Source of the DNA: Cumulibacter soli
GTDB lineage: Bacteria; Actinomycetota; Actinomycetes; Mycobacteriales; Antricoccaceae
Length of the DNA stretch: 64,000 nucleotides
Direction of reading: 5' to 3'
Assembly: GCF_004382795.1 (NCBI RefSeq)
Contig: NZ_SMSG01000001.1
Location: forward strand, 558,001-622,000
Numbering within the stretch: the first letter of the stretch is position 1; each line of letters opens with the position of its first letter. The notes below the pieces were generated by a model that was given only the letters and a program-made list of their open reading frames with translations, had not been told where the DNA came from and ran no database searches. This document shows positions 17,191 through 26,357 of this stretch, piece after piece. Both the position numbers and the translations under genes were made by a program.

Positions 17191-18246
17191 ATGCGCGCGG
17201 CGACGAATGGCGGTTACGAGATGACGGAATCATTCCCACTACTGGTGTCGGCCGCCTGGCTGAACGAGCACCTCGACTCTGTGAAAGTCCTGGACTGCAC
17301 GACGCACATGGTCCCGCAGCCGGTCGGACCGTCGAAGATTTCCTCCGGTCGGCCCGATTTCGATCGTGGTCATATTCCCGGCGCCGATCACGTGGACATG
17401 GTCGAAGACCTGTCTGATCCGGACGGTGAATTCCCGTATACCCTGCCCGGCAGCGGGCAGATCGAGCAGCTACTCGGCTCGCTCGCGATTCAAGCTGGCG
17501 ACCACATCGTGCTGTACACGACAGGGCAACTGATGGTCGCCACTCGCGCCTGGTATGTGCTGCGGGCGATGGGGCATGAGCGGGTATCGATCCTCAACGG
17601 CGGTCTGCAGGCGTGGACCGATGCCGGGTACCCCGTCGAGACGTCCGGGCCAGGCGAATCAACGTCCAGCGACAGCCAGCCAACTGGTGGTTCCGAGACG
17701 AGCGCGTCAGCAGGCGGCACCGATGAGTCGGCGGGCGCCGGCCTCACTTCCGCGCTCGGTGCGATTGCTACGGGGACTGCCGCACTCGGCGATCGGACAT
17801 CGGTAGTTTCGGTGGACCTCCCGCAGCGACCACCCTCGACGTACTCGGCATCGCCGGATCAGTCTCGGTACGCGGGCAAGGCGGATGTCGCCGCCGCCGC
17901 TGATGGGACCGTGATCGTAAACGCGCTGTCGGCCGAGCAGTACGCCGGGACGGGCGGTGCTCACTACGGCCGACCGGGCCGGATCCCAGGAAGCGTCAGC
18001 GTGCCGACGGCGTCCATCCTGACCGATGACGGCCGCGCCTTTGCTCCTGTGGAGACGATCCGCGCCAGGTTCGCCGAACAAGGAGTCGGCACCGATACAC
18101 CAGTCATCACCTACTGCGGCGGCGGGATCGCCGCGACCGTGGATGCCTTCGCGCTCGCGCTCATCGGGAATGATCACTGGTCCGTGTATGACAACTCACT
18201 GCTCGAGTGGTCCACGGACCCAGCCTGCCCCATGGAAACCGACTAG
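17191..18246 (+). CDS. Two-domain sulfurtransferase (rhodanese / 3-mercaptopyruvate type) with Ser/Gly-rich insert
   Basis: This protein of about 351 residues has two rhodanese domains. The N-terminal domain (about 15-150, with DFDRGHIPGADHVDM and GHERVSILNGGLQAWTDAGYP) has no loop cysteine: the position reads LYTTGQLMV. The C-terminal domain (about 225-351) keeps the active-site cysteine in VITYCGGGIAAT. This inactive-plus-active layout is normal for thiosulfate or mercaptopyruvate sulfurtransferases. An unusual low-complexity insert at about residues 150-200, rich in Ser, Gly, Thr and Ala, separates the domains. ATG 17221 (MTESFPLLVS) is an equally plausible start and matches where the homology begins. 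Confidence 0.88.
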   Translation: MRAATNGGYEMTESFPLLVSAAWLNEHLDSVKVLDCTTHMVPQPVGPSKISSGRPDFDRGHIPGADHVDMVEDLSDPDGEFPYTLPGSGQIEQLLGSLAIQAGDHIVLYTTGQLMVATRAWYVLRAMGHERVSILNGGLQAWTDAGYPVETSGPGESTSSDSQPTGGSETSASAGGTDESAGAGLTSALGAIATGTAALGDRTSVVSVDLPQRPPSTYSASPDQSRYAGKADVAAAADGTVIVNALSAEQYAGTGGAHYGRPGRIPGSVSVPTASILTDDGRAFAPVETIRARFAEQGVGTDTPVITYCGGGIAATVDAFALALIGNDHWSVYDNSLLEWSTDPACPMETD

Positions 18247-18807
18247 TTCCGCGGCCCCGCTCTCGAGGCCGATACCGACCTCGCGGGCGGGTATCCCCTC
18301 GCGAGCGGGTAGATCCCGCAGACACGCGACAGATCGGCGAACGCGGGGATCGGCCGCGGACACTGGGATAAGCCGCGCGAGCGGGCCGCGGGGTCGGCTG
18401 CGCGAGCCGCCATCGGCACCGAGCGCGGGGAAAGTTCCCCACTGTCGATACGCGAAACCTACTTCCGAGCGACAACCCCACCGCCGACGCCACTAGGAGG
18501 AACCGACGAGCGCGGGAATCGGCATCGAGCGCTCGTCCGTGTCGAGCGCAGGATCGACACGGAGCGCTGGGGTCGGTACCGAGCGCGGGGAAAGTTCCCC
18601 ACTGTCGATACGCGAATCCCACGTTCGCGCGACAACCCCGCCGCCGATGGACGCCGACCTCCGCACCCATCCACGGATACTTGCGCGTAGCGCGGTCGCG
18701 CCTCGAGACGCCACCGGACGCCGCGGGACGCCGCGAGACGCCGTGGGACCCGTGGGACGCCGACGTCCCTACCCATCCACGGACATCAGCGCGGGAGTTA
18801 CCACTCG
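18247..18807. repeat. Repeat-rich gene-free region
   Basis: There is no convincing gene in this 561-base gap. A direct repeat of about 72 bases lies at 18419-18490 and 18579-18650, with 36 identical bases at 18421-18456 and 18581-18616. Its core is the palindrome GGGGAAAGTTCCCC. Shorter GAGCGC(G)GG units fill the space between the copies. From 18705 to 18765 a period of about ten bases (GGACGCCGCG and variants) repeats five or six times, flanked by two ACCCATCCACGGA copies at 18664 and 18771. It separates two convergent genes. Confidence 0.65.
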
Positions 18808-21708
18808 CTAGTCGGACGGAGCAGTCTTCTTCGCAGCTGTCTTCTTCGCCGCCGCCTTCTTCACGGTCGCCGTCTTAGCCGTAGTTTTCTTCACGGTCGC
18901 CGTCTTAGCCGTAGTTTTCTTCGCGGCCGTCTTCTTAGCCGCAGTCGTCTTCTTGGCCGTCGTTTTCTTAGCAGCCGTCTTCTTCGCAGTCGTTTTCTTT
19001 GCGGCTGCCTTCTTCGTCGTCTTCTTGGCTTTTTTGGCCGGTCCGCGAGCGCGCCGGTCCGCGAGTAACTCCGCGGCCCGCTCATCCGTGAGTTCCTCGA
19101 CCGAGTCGTCTTTGCGCAGCGAAGCGTTGTACTCGCCATCGGTGACGTACGGCCCGAAACGACCGTCCTTGACGATCATCTTCTTACCGCTGGCCGGATC
19201 CTCACCCAGTTCCTTCAGCGGCGGCTTTGCGGCTGCGCGGCCCCGCTGTTTCGGCTGCGCCAGGATCGCCAGCGCCTCCTCCAACGTGAGGGTGAGCAAC
19301 TGTTCTTCGGACTCGATTGATCGAGTGTCCGTGCCCTTCTTGATGTACGGGCCGTAGCGGCCGTTCAGCGCAAGGATCTCGTTGCCTTCGGCGTCCGCGC
19401 CGACGCTGCGCGGCAACTGCAACAGCCGCAGCGCATCGTCGATCGTGATCTCCTCGAGTGACATCGACTTAAACAGTGAGGCTGTCCGCGCCGGGGTCTT
19501 CGAGTCTTCTGGCGGCACGGTGGAGACGTATGGTCCGTAGCGTCCCGACTTCGCCACGACGGGGAAACCCGACTCGGGATCCGTGCCGAGTTCCCGATCT
19601 CCCGACGGGGCCGATAGGAGTTCTTCGATCTTCTCGGGCGTCAATTCATCCGGCGCCAGGTTGTCGGGCAAGGAAGCGCGCTGCTCGGAGTCCGGTCCAC
19701 CCTTCTGCAGGTACGGACCATAACGTCCGACGCGGACGACGACGTCCTCGCCGACCGGGATGGAGTTGATACCGCGGGCGTCAATTTCGCCGAGGTTATC
19801 GGCGACGAGTTTCTTCAGGCCGCCGATCGCGCCGATTCCGGCGGTATTACCGCCGTCGCCGCCGAAGTAGAAACGGGTGAGCCAGTCGACCCGGCTACGG
19901 GCGCCCTCGGCGATGCGGTCCAGATCCTCCTCAACCTCAGCGGTGAACTGGTAGTCGATCAGTCGGGTGAAGTGTTTCTCCATCAGCCCCACGACAGCGA
20001 ATGCGGTGAAGGACGGCACCAGCGCGGAGCCCCTTTTCCATACATATCCGCGATCCTGAATCGTCTGAATAATCGCGGCGTACGTCGCCGGACGACCGAT
20101 TCCGAGTTCTTCCAGCGCCTGGACCAGCGTGGGCTCGGTATAGCGAGACGGCGGTGTCGTCGTGTGGCCCTTGGCGTCGAACGACTCCCCACTCACCTGC
20201 TGACCGCGCTCGACGCGCGGCATCCGACGCTCTTCGTCGTCACCTCCGGCCTGCTCATCGTCACGACCTTCGACGTACGCGCGCAGGAACCCCGGGAAGG
20301 TAATTGTCGTACCACTCGCACCGAACTCGGCCGTCTCACCACTGGAGGACGTGCCGGTGAGCCGGATCGACACCGTCTGCCCGACAGCATCGGCCATCTG
20401 GGAAGCGATCGTGCGCATCCAGATCAGTTCGTACAGCCTGAACTCATCCGAGGACATCGAGCGCGCGACCTGGCCCGGCGTACGGAATTCGTCGCCGGCC
20501 GGCCGGATTGCCTCGTGTGCCTCCTGCGCGTTCTTCACCTTGCGCTGGTAGCGCCGCGGCTCGGTCGGAACGTATGCGTCGCCGTACAACTCGCGCGCCT
20601 GAGTTCGGGCGGCGCTCAGCGCCGTGTCCGAAAGCGTGGTCGAGTCGGTACGCATGTACGTGATGAAGCCGTTTTCGTACAGCCGCTGGGCGGTACGCAT
20701 GGTCTGCTGCGAGGTCCAGCGCAACTTGCGGCCTGCCTCCTGCTGCAGGGTCGAGGTCATGAACGGCGCCGCAGGGCGGCGACGGTACGGCTTCTCATCG
20801 ACGCGAGCAATCTTGAAATCTGCGCCGTCGAGGCGTGCGATCAGGCCCCGCGCACCGGCCTCATCGAGGTGCAGTACGTCGGTGCGAGCGAGCCCGGTGT
20901 CTGGGTTGAAGTCACGCCCAATCGCCACGCGAACGTCGTCCACCGACTGCAGTGTCGCCTTGAATGAGGTCGGTTCACTGGGGTCTTCGGGCTTCAGGCC
21001 GGTGCCGAATACGCCGGATACGGACCAATAGTCGGCGGCTTTGAACTTCATCCGAAGGCGCTCGCGCTCGACCACGATCCGAGTGGCTACGGATTGCACC
21101 CGGCCGGCAGACAGCCCCTGGCCAACCTTGCGCCACAGCACCGGTGAGACTTCGTAGCCGTAGAGCCGGTCCAAGATGCGGCGGGTCTCCTGCGCCTCGA
21201 CCATGTCGTAGTTCAGTTCGCGGGTGTTCTCGATCGCCTCACGGATCGCCTGCGGGGTGATCTCGTGGAACACCATGCGGTGCACGGGAACCTTCGGCTT
21301 CAGCAACTCGATCAGGTGCCACGCGATGGCCTCGCCTTCGCGGTCCTCATCCGTGGCGAGGTACAGGGTGTCGGCCTGCTTCAACAGGTTTTTCAGCTTG
21401 GCGACCTGCGCCTTTTTGTCCGGGCCGACTGTATAGATCGGGGTGAAGTCGTTGTCGGTGTCGACGCCCAGGCGGGCGTGCGGAAGCGACTTGAGCTTCT
21501 CCGGAAGCGGGTTGCGCTTGCTGGGTAGATCACGGACGTGGCCGAAGCTGGCTTCGACGTCGTACTGGGATCCGAGGTACCCCGAGATCATCTGCGCCTT
21601 TTTGGGCGACTCGACGATGACGAGTTTGCGGCCGCCGTTGGCCGCTGGTGTGTCCGCCAGCTCCTCGGATTCGTCGAGGTCGGTGCTGGTTGCGGATGTC
21701 GTGGAAAT
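18808..21708 (-). CDS. topA: DNA topoisomerase I (apparent ATT start)
   Basis: This enzyme relaxes negative supercoils. The first ATG in frame is at 21591 (MISGYLGSQ), but the essential TOPRIM start lies upstream in the same open frame as KLVIVESPKKAQ. Between the upstream in-frame stop and 21591 there is no ATG, GTG or TTG. ATT at 21706-21708 has GGGGAG six bases upstream and gives an N-terminus beginning STTSATSTDLDE. The protein is then about 966 residues. Other motifs are TDEDREGEAIAWHL (TOPRIM acidic cluster), YMRTDSTTLSDTA (active-site Tyr), and several RYGPYI/RFGPYV C-terminal repeats. A long Lys/Ala/Thr tail ends the protein. It corresponds to Rv3646c. Confidence 0.93.
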   Translation of the reverse strand: MSTTSATSTDLDESEELADTPAANGGRKLVIVESPKKAQMISGYLGSQYDVEASFGHVRDLPSKRNPLPEKLKSLPHARLGVDTDNDFTPIYTVGPDKKAQVAKLKNLLKQADTLYLATDEDREGEAIAWHLIELLKPKVPVHRMVFHEITPQAIREAIENTRELNYDMVEAQETRRILDRLYGYEVSPVLWRKVGQGLSAGRVQSVATRIVVERERLRMKFKAADYWSVSGVFGTGLKPEDPSEPTSFKATLQSVDDVRVAIGRDFNPDTGLARTDVLHLDEAGARGLIARLDGADFKIARVDEKPYRRRPAAPFMTSTLQQEAGRKLRWTSQQTMRTAQRLYENGFITYMRTDSTTLSDTALSAARTQARELYGDAYVPTEPRRYQRKVKNAQEAHEAIRPAGDEFRTPGQVARSMSSDEFRLYELIWMRTIASQMADAVGQTVSIRLTGTSSSGETAEFGASGTTITFPGFLRAYVEGRDDEQAGGDDEERRMPRVERGQQVSGESFDAKGHTTTPPSRYTEPTLVQALEELGIGRPATYAAIIQTIQDRGYVWKRGSALVPSFTAFAVVGLMEKHFTRLIDYQFTAEVEEDLDRIAEGARSRVDWLTRFYFGGDGGNTAGIGAIGGLKKLVADNLGEIDARGINSIPVGEDVVVRVGRYGPYLQKGGPDSEQRASLPDNLAPDELTPEKIEELLSAPSGDRELGTDPESGFPVVAKSGRYGPYVSTVPPEDSKTPARTASLFKSMSLEEITIDDALRLLQLPRSVGADAEGNEILALNGRYGPYIKKGTDTRSIESEEQLLTLTLEEALAILAQPKQRGRAAAKPPLKELGEDPASGKKMIVKDGRFGPYVTDGEYNASLRKDDSVEELTDERAAELLADRRARGPAKKAKKTTKKAAAKKTTAKKTAAKKTTAKKTTAAKKTAAKKTTAKTATVKKTTAKTATVKKAAAKKTAAKKTAPSD
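18861..18920. repeat. Perfect 30-bp tandem duplication in the topA lysine-rich tail
   Basis: A 30-base unit at 18861-18890 is repeated exactly at 18891-18920, and looser copies continue on both sides. It encodes the alternating Lys/Ala/Thr tail of topoisomerase I. Such tails bind DNA in actinobacterial TopA, and their length varies by slippage. Confidence 0.75.
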
Positions 21709-21853
21709 AGAGATCTCCCCGCTTCTTCTTTATATGTGAGCGTGTTTCGCTGGCTATAGGGTGCACTCTGCGTGCGCCTGGCGCAACGAGCGCCACGTCA
21801 CGCAGGTTCCCGGAGCCTGGACGCCGTGGGCGAATGTTAAGCGTTCTGCGCTG

Positions 21854-22429
21854 TTATGGCCAGACATATTCCGGGGCCATATCGGGGCGCGGCCCGGTCA
21901 GCGCGGCCAGTCGCGCGAGTCGTTTGGCCGAGGTCACTCGATAGGCCGGGCCCCCTCCGCGCGGGCCGACCAGGGTTGCGGTGAGGCCTACCTCGGCGAG
22001 CGCCGCACCGGCCGGCGCCCAGCGAATTTCCTCTGACGGCGCGAGCCCGAGCAGGTAGCCGGCCTCGGTCCGGCGCCCCGCGCACAGTACCCAGAGCCGT
22101 AGCGCGGCACCTGTGAGTTTGATCGTTCTTCCGGTGCGGCGGCGACCGAGTTGCCAGCGGTCCGCGATCGGGTTCAGGCGATCGGTGAGAGCCGAGCGAA
22201 CCAGCAACGCCGAACCCTCGTCGCGATTGATTTCGTAGGTCGTGTCGAGGCCGCGCGCGTCGAATTCGGCGCAGAGCGCCTCTGCCCGCCATACCTCATC
22301 CACGAGGACCGACACCCGAGCTTGGCCGTCCCGGCGCACGACATGGCCGGTGCCCAGCAACACTCCGTCGAGGTCGTCGACGGACAACTCGGCACCGTCG
22401 GACTCGAAGAGTGGGAGCTGACCTGGCAC
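21854..22429 (-). CDS. Conserved-looking hypothetical protein
   Basis: This 191-residue protein starts MPGQLPLFESDGAEL. It has a basic middle (GRRRTGRTIKLTGAALRLWV), a segment CAGRRTEAGYLLGLAPSEE and an Arg-rich end (SAKRLARLAALTG, ending EYVWP). No transmembrane segment or catalytic motif is evident. The pattern of two similar alpha/beta halves might suggest a small nucleic-acid-binding fold, but I cannot assign a family. It lies between topA and the divergent helicase gene. Confidence 0.6.
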   Translation of the reverse strand: MPGQLPLFESDGAELSVDDLDGVLLGTGHVVRRDGQARVSVLVDEVWRAEALCAEFDARGLDTTYEINRDEGSALLVRSALTDRLNPIADRWQLGRRRTGRTIKLTGAALRLWVLCAGRRTEAGYLLGLAPSEEIRWAPAGAALAEVGLTATLVGPRGGGPAYRVTSAKRLARLAALTGPRPDMAPEYVWP

Positions 22430-22512
22430 GCCACCAAGCGTAGTTGGCCATGCCGACAGCTCCGGTCGGCTCGCGGGCAGGTGGCTAGTGAGTTCGACCC
22501 CACAGACCGCTG

Positions 22513-22577
22513 AAGACGCAGTCCAGGAGCGTCTTTGTCGATGTATGGCGGTCGACGCCTCGCACAGACTGCGTTTT
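22513..22577. other. Palindrome with ACGCAGTC / GACTGCGT outer arms
   Basis: The arms at 22513-22523 and 22567-22577 pair over 11 positions with one G-T pair. An inner AGG(AG)CGTC/GACGCCT stem adds to the structure. It sits in the divergent gap between the hypothetical gene and the helicase, overlapping the proposed TTG start of the helicase. Its ends match two other palindromes in the window (12223-12290 and 57111-57175). Confidence 0.45.
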
Positions 22578-25002
22578 GCGCAGCATCGGCGGAGGTGTCG
22601 CCGGGTCGTGGCACCCTGAGTGGGTGCGTACGAACGAGTGGACCGGACCTTTTCTGGCTTCGGTGACGGCGGCTGACGACTCGCCGATCACGCACATCGA
22701 GCCGTTACCGGCGCACCCCGGCGCGAACAGCGATTGGCCGTCGTGGGTCCGCCCCGACGTCCGCACCGCGTACGGCGCGCTCGGCGTACAGCAACCGTGG
22801 CAGCATCAGATCGAAGCGGCCGAGCACGCGTGGCGAGGGCAATCGGTGGTGCTGGCGACCGGTACGGCAACCGGTAAGTCGTTGGGGTATCAGTTGCCCG
22901 TGCTGTGCGCGCTGCTGAACGATCGACGCGCCAGAGCGCTGTACATCTCACCGACGAAAGCACTCGCGCACGATCAACTGCGGGCGATCGACGAGTTGGA
23001 TATCGATCCTGGCGGCGCGAGCGGGATCCGGGCCTCGGCGTACGACGGTGATCTGGTTCCGGACGAGCGGGACTGGGTGCGCGAGCACGCGCGTTGGATC
23101 TTCACCAACCCGGACATGCTCAGCCGCTCGGTGTTGCTGCGACACAGTCAATGGCAGATGTTCTTCCGGCGGCTGCGGTACGTCGTGATCGACGAATGTC
23201 ATATCTACCGGGGCCTGTTCGGCTCCCACACCGCGCATGTGCTGCGTCGGTTACGCCGCATCTGCGCGAAGTACGGCGCGTACCCGACCTTCGTGCTCGC
23301 GTCGGCTACGTCGCGCAATCCCGCTGAGACGGCTTCGCAACTGGTCGGTATCGACTGCCTAGCGGTAACTGAGAGCACGGCACCAACGGGCGGACGGACA
23401 TTCGCGCTGTGGGAACCACCGCTGACCGAGTTAACCGGTGAGCGCGGCGCGCCAATCCGGCGCAGCGCCACCGCAGAAGCGGCACGGTTGCTGGCCGACC
23501 TGGTGATCACCGGACGCCGCACGCTGGTCTTCGTACGGTCCCGACGGGCAGCCGAGATCGTAACGCTCACCGCGCGACAACATCTACGTGATGCCGGCGC
23601 AACGGAGCTGACCGACCGGGTGGCGGCGTACCGCTCGGGCTACCTGCCCTCGGAGCGGCGGGCACTGGAAGCCGCCCTGTCGAGTGGCGAACTGCTGGGC
23701 GCGGCGGCGACGACCGCATTGGAACTCGGAATAGATGTGGCGGGTCTGGACGCGGTAATCGTTGCGGGCTTCCCGGGAACGATCGCATCGATCTGGCAGC
23801 AGGTAGGCCGAGCGGGTCGACGCGCAAACGAGGCGTTGGCGGTGTTTATCGCGCGCGACGAGCCATTGGACACGTATCTGGTGCACCATCCGGAGGCCTT
23901 GTTTGATCGGCCGGTTGAGGCCACGGTGCTGGACCCCACCAATCCGCACGTCCTCGCGCCGCAACTTGCGTGTGCGGCGTACGAGTTGCCCATTACCCGC
24001 GCCGAAACCGACGAACTGTTCGGCGGCGAGGTCGCGCGCGAAGTGCTTGCACAACTGGAAAGTGATCACGTGCTGCGGCGTCGTCCGACCGGATGGTTCT
24101 ATAACGCGTTGGACCGCCCGCTGGTCGATATCCGTGGTGCCGGTGCCACTGTCGCGCTCGTGGACGCCGCGTCCGGCGCAATGGTGGGCACCATCGATTC
24201 AGCGGCGGCCGACGGCACCGTGCACCCGGGTGCGGTGTATTTGCATCGCGGAGATACTTGGATCGTCGACGAACTGGACTTGGACGAGCATGTCGCGTTG
24301 ATGCATCCGGAGAATCCGCCGTACTCGACGTACTCACAGGATCACAGTGATATCCGGCTTCTGGAAGTCGTCCGGTCGGTGAGCGCGGGCCCGGTCGACC
24401 TGCATCTGGTGGATGTCGAGGTCTCAAATCAGGTGGTCTCCTTTCAGAGGCGGAAAACGTCGACAAACGAAGTGTTGGATCAGACTGTGCTCGACCTGCC
24501 GGTACATCACCTGCGCACCCGAGCGGTGCTGTGGACTCTGTCCGAGGAGGCGGTCGCATCGCTGGGGCCAGTCGGCGATGTTTCAGCGATCCTTCCTGGG
24601 GCGCTGCATGCCGCCGAACATGCCTCGATCGGCATACTGCCGTTGATCGCGACCTGCGATCGATCCGATATCGGCGGTGTGTCGACCGCTATGCATCCAG
24701 ACACCTTGCGTCCCAGCGTGTTCGTGTACGACGGACACGCCGGCGGCGCGGGGTTCGCCGCTCAGGGGTTCATGCGCGCGCCGCAGTGGCTCGGCGCGAC
24801 GCTGCAGGCGATCGAGGCGTGCGAATGCCGCTCCGGATGCCCCAGCTGCATACAGTCTCCGAAATGCGGCAACGGGAACGATCCGTTGAGCAAAGACGGG
24901 GCCATTGCCGTACTGCGTGGTGTCCTCGATGCGCTGCGTCAGGTCGATCCGGCCGCGTTCACCGTCGAGTCGACTCCACGGTTGATCCGTTCGACGGGCT
25001 GA
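22576..25002 (+). CDS. DEAD/DEAH-box helicase with DUF1998 zinc domain (MrfA/Hrq1-like)
   Basis: This 808-residue superfamily 2 helicase is like Rv3649. It has a Q-type QQPWQHQIEAAEHAW motif, Walker A (LATGTATGKSLGYQLP), motif II VIDECHIYRGLFGSH, motif III LASATSRNP, and motifs V/VI (ATTALELGIDVAGLDAVIV, QQVGRAGR). The C-terminal DUF1998 domain carries four cysteines in CECRSGCPSCIQSPKCG. Relatives MrfA and Hrq1 act in repair of crosslinked DNA. The start is uncertain: TTG 22576 opens the frame, while GTG 22624 is a good alternative. The stop lies inside a 17-base tandem repeat. Confidence 0.88.
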   Translation: MRSIGGGVAGSWHPEWVRTNEWTGPFLASVTAADDSPITHIEPLPAHPGANSDWPSWVRPDVRTAYGALGVQQPWQHQIEAAEHAWRGQSVVLATGTATGKSLGYQLPVLCALLNDRRARALYISPTKALAHDQLRAIDELDIDPGGASGIRASAYDGDLVPDERDWVREHARWIFTNPDMLSRSVLLRHSQWQMFFRRLRYVVIDECHIYRGLFGSHTAHVLRRLRRICAKYGAYPTFVLASATSRNPAETASQLVGIDCLAVTESTAPTGGRTFALWEPPLTELTGERGAPIRRSATAEAARLLADLVITGRRTLVFVRSRRAAEIVTLTARQHLRDAGATELTDRVAAYRSGYLPSERRALEAALSSGELLGAAATTALELGIDVAGLDAVIVAGFPGTIASIWQQVGRAGRRANEALAVFIARDEPLDTYLVHHPEALFDRPVEATVLDPTNPHVLAPQLACAAYELPITRAETDELFGGEVAREVLAQLESDHVLRRRPTGWFYNALDRPLVDIRGAGATVALVDAASGAMVGTIDSAAADGTVHPGAVYLHRGDTWIVDELDLDEHVALMHPENPPYSTYSQDHSDIRLLEVVRSVSAGPVDLHLVDVEVSNQVVSFQRRKTSTNEVLDQTVLDLPVHHLRTRAVLWTLSEEAVASLGPVGDVSAILPGALHAAEHASIGILPLIATCDRSDIGGVSTAMHPDTLRPSVFVYDGHAGGAGFAAQGFMRAPQWLGATLQAIEACECRSGCPSCIQSPKCGNGNDPLSKDGAIAVLRGVLDALRQVDPAAFTVESTPRLIRSTG

Positions 25003-25064
25003 ACCGCTCGACGGGTTGATCGCTCGGCGGGTTGATCTGCTCGACGGGATGATGGCCTCGACCG
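24981..25064. repeat. 17-bp tandem repeat spanning the helicase stop codon
   Basis: Five units of 16-17 bases run without a gap from 24981 to 25064: GTTGATCCGTTCGACGG, GCTGAACCGCTCGACGG, GTTGATCGCTCGGCGG, GTTGATCTGCTCGACGG and a more diverged fifth unit. Each contains TGA or TTGA near its start, and the real stop (25000-25002) lies in the second unit. The first unit encodes the last residues, LIRSTG. Confidence 0.75.
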
Positions 25065-25226
25065 TGGGCGATTGCCGCGAGATCACGCGGACACAGTCGC
25101 GGGGTCACGTTCGATCCTCACGTGGTCAGATAGAAGCGTCATAAGTTCATGAGAACGAAGTCGCGAGTCACTCGGGAGCGCACCCCGCGTGTACATACCT
25201 CACCGCGGTACGCGCAGGATGACATC

Positions 25227-26024
25227 ATGTCGTTCCCTCTGTTCCCCGAGATGCCGCAGCCGAAGTACGTGATGTCGCAGGAAGGTCTGCGAATCGCGAC
25301 GTACACCTGGGGTGACGAAGATGCGCCCACAGTGATGGCGGTACATGGCTTCGCGTCGAACTGCCGCGACAACTGGGTCAACACAGGGTGGGTATCGCGG
25401 CTCGTTCGGTCCGGCCTCCGCGTGATGGGCGTCGACCAACGCGGGCACGGCCTGAGCGATAAACCGTACGACGCCGAGGCCTACACGATGCCCGCGCTGA
25501 TCGCGGACGTCGAAGCGGTTCTCGACGTCTATCTCGTCGATCCGGTTCGCTACCTCGGGTACTCACTCGGCGCGCGGGTCGGCTGGCACGTATCAACCGA
25601 ACTACAAGGCCGAGTCGAGCGCGCCGTACTAGGCGGGATTCCTGACGGACGCCCGCTCGGACGACTCGACCTCGAGCAGGCAAACGCGTACATCGCCGAT
25701 GGAACACCAGTAACGGATCCAGCGACGCAGAATTACGTACGACTCGCCGAACGTGTGCCCGACAACGACCTTCGCGCGCTTGTTGCACTCGCCGGGGGAA
25801 TGCGTTTCGGTGACGAGAACCCCGACATGGGCGACGCGCCGCGACAACCGACTCTCGTCGCTGCAGGCACCGTCGACTCCATCTTCGAAGACGCCAAGCA
25901 CCTCGCATCTCTGCTTCCCAACGGAGCGTTCGTCGAGATTCCCGGCCGCCACCATTTCAACGCTCCAGGCGCTCGCCAGTTCAAAGACGCGGGAATTGAC
26001 TTCTTGACCGCAGGCCTCACCTGA
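25227..26024 (+). CDS. Alpha/beta hydrolase
   Basis: This hydrolase of about 265 residues has an oxyanion HG motif (MAVHGFASNCRDNW), GVDQRGHGLSDKP, a nucleophile elbow (LGYSLGARVGWH, Ser), and a late His in EIPGRHHFNAPGA. An acidic residue in AAGTVDSIFED would complete the triad. I prefer ATG 25227 to the longer frame from 25149, because AGGA lies seven bases upstream and the residues before it look non-coding. No membrane or signal segment is present. The substrate cannot be inferred. Confidence 0.82.
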   Translation: MSFPLFPEMPQPKYVMSQEGLRIATYTWGDEDAPTVMAVHGFASNCRDNWVNTGWVSRLVRSGLRVMGVDQRGHGLSDKPYDAEAYTMPALIADVEAVLDVYLVDPVRYLGYSLGARVGWHVSTELQGRVERAVLGGIPDGRPLGRLDLEQANAYIADGTPVTDPATQNYVRLAERVPDNDLRALVALAGGMRFGDENPDMGDAPRQPTLVAAGTVDSIFEDAKHLASLLPNGAFVEIPGRHHFNAPGARQFKDAGIDFLTAGLT

Positions 26025-26357
26025 GCCGATCGCTGGGCGCTTGGACCCGCCTTCGCGCGCACGGGCCGGTCCTCCGCGAGGCGCGACCCATCGCTTCATG
26101 TGAGGCCCGCGTCGCGCATAGGCCGGTCTCGTCGCTGAGCCTCGACAGGAGGGTGGCAGCGACGATCCCGTACAGGAGGTCCACTCGGTAACGACGGTGC
26201 CCGCCCAACTTCCGGGGACAGGTCACCGCTGAACTTGCCTACGGACGCTCCAGCCCAGATCGATTCCTAAGGCTGAAGTTCGCTCGGTAGCGCGGCAAAC
26301 CATTCGTCTTCCTGTCCGGGCACAACGTCGCCGAGTACTGATGTCCGCTCCGCACCC
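26025..26357. other. Gene-free gap between hydrolase and pilus operon
   Basis: This stretch of about 330 bases separates the plus-strand hydrolase from the minus-strand Tad operon. It has no reading frame with a start, ribosome site and believable composition on either strand. I found no tRNA-like fold, no strong terminator hairpin and no clear repeat. Confidence 0.5.

Noticed and set aside
18861-18920. Possible mobile or CRISPR-like repeat
   Set aside because: The 30-base units are coding, in frame, and build the lysine-rich tail of topoisomerase I; there are no spacers.
19972-20967. 331-codon plus-strand ORF opposite topA
   Set aside because: Antisense to the catalytic core of topoisomerase I, with Arg/His-rich composition typical of shadows in high-GC DNA.
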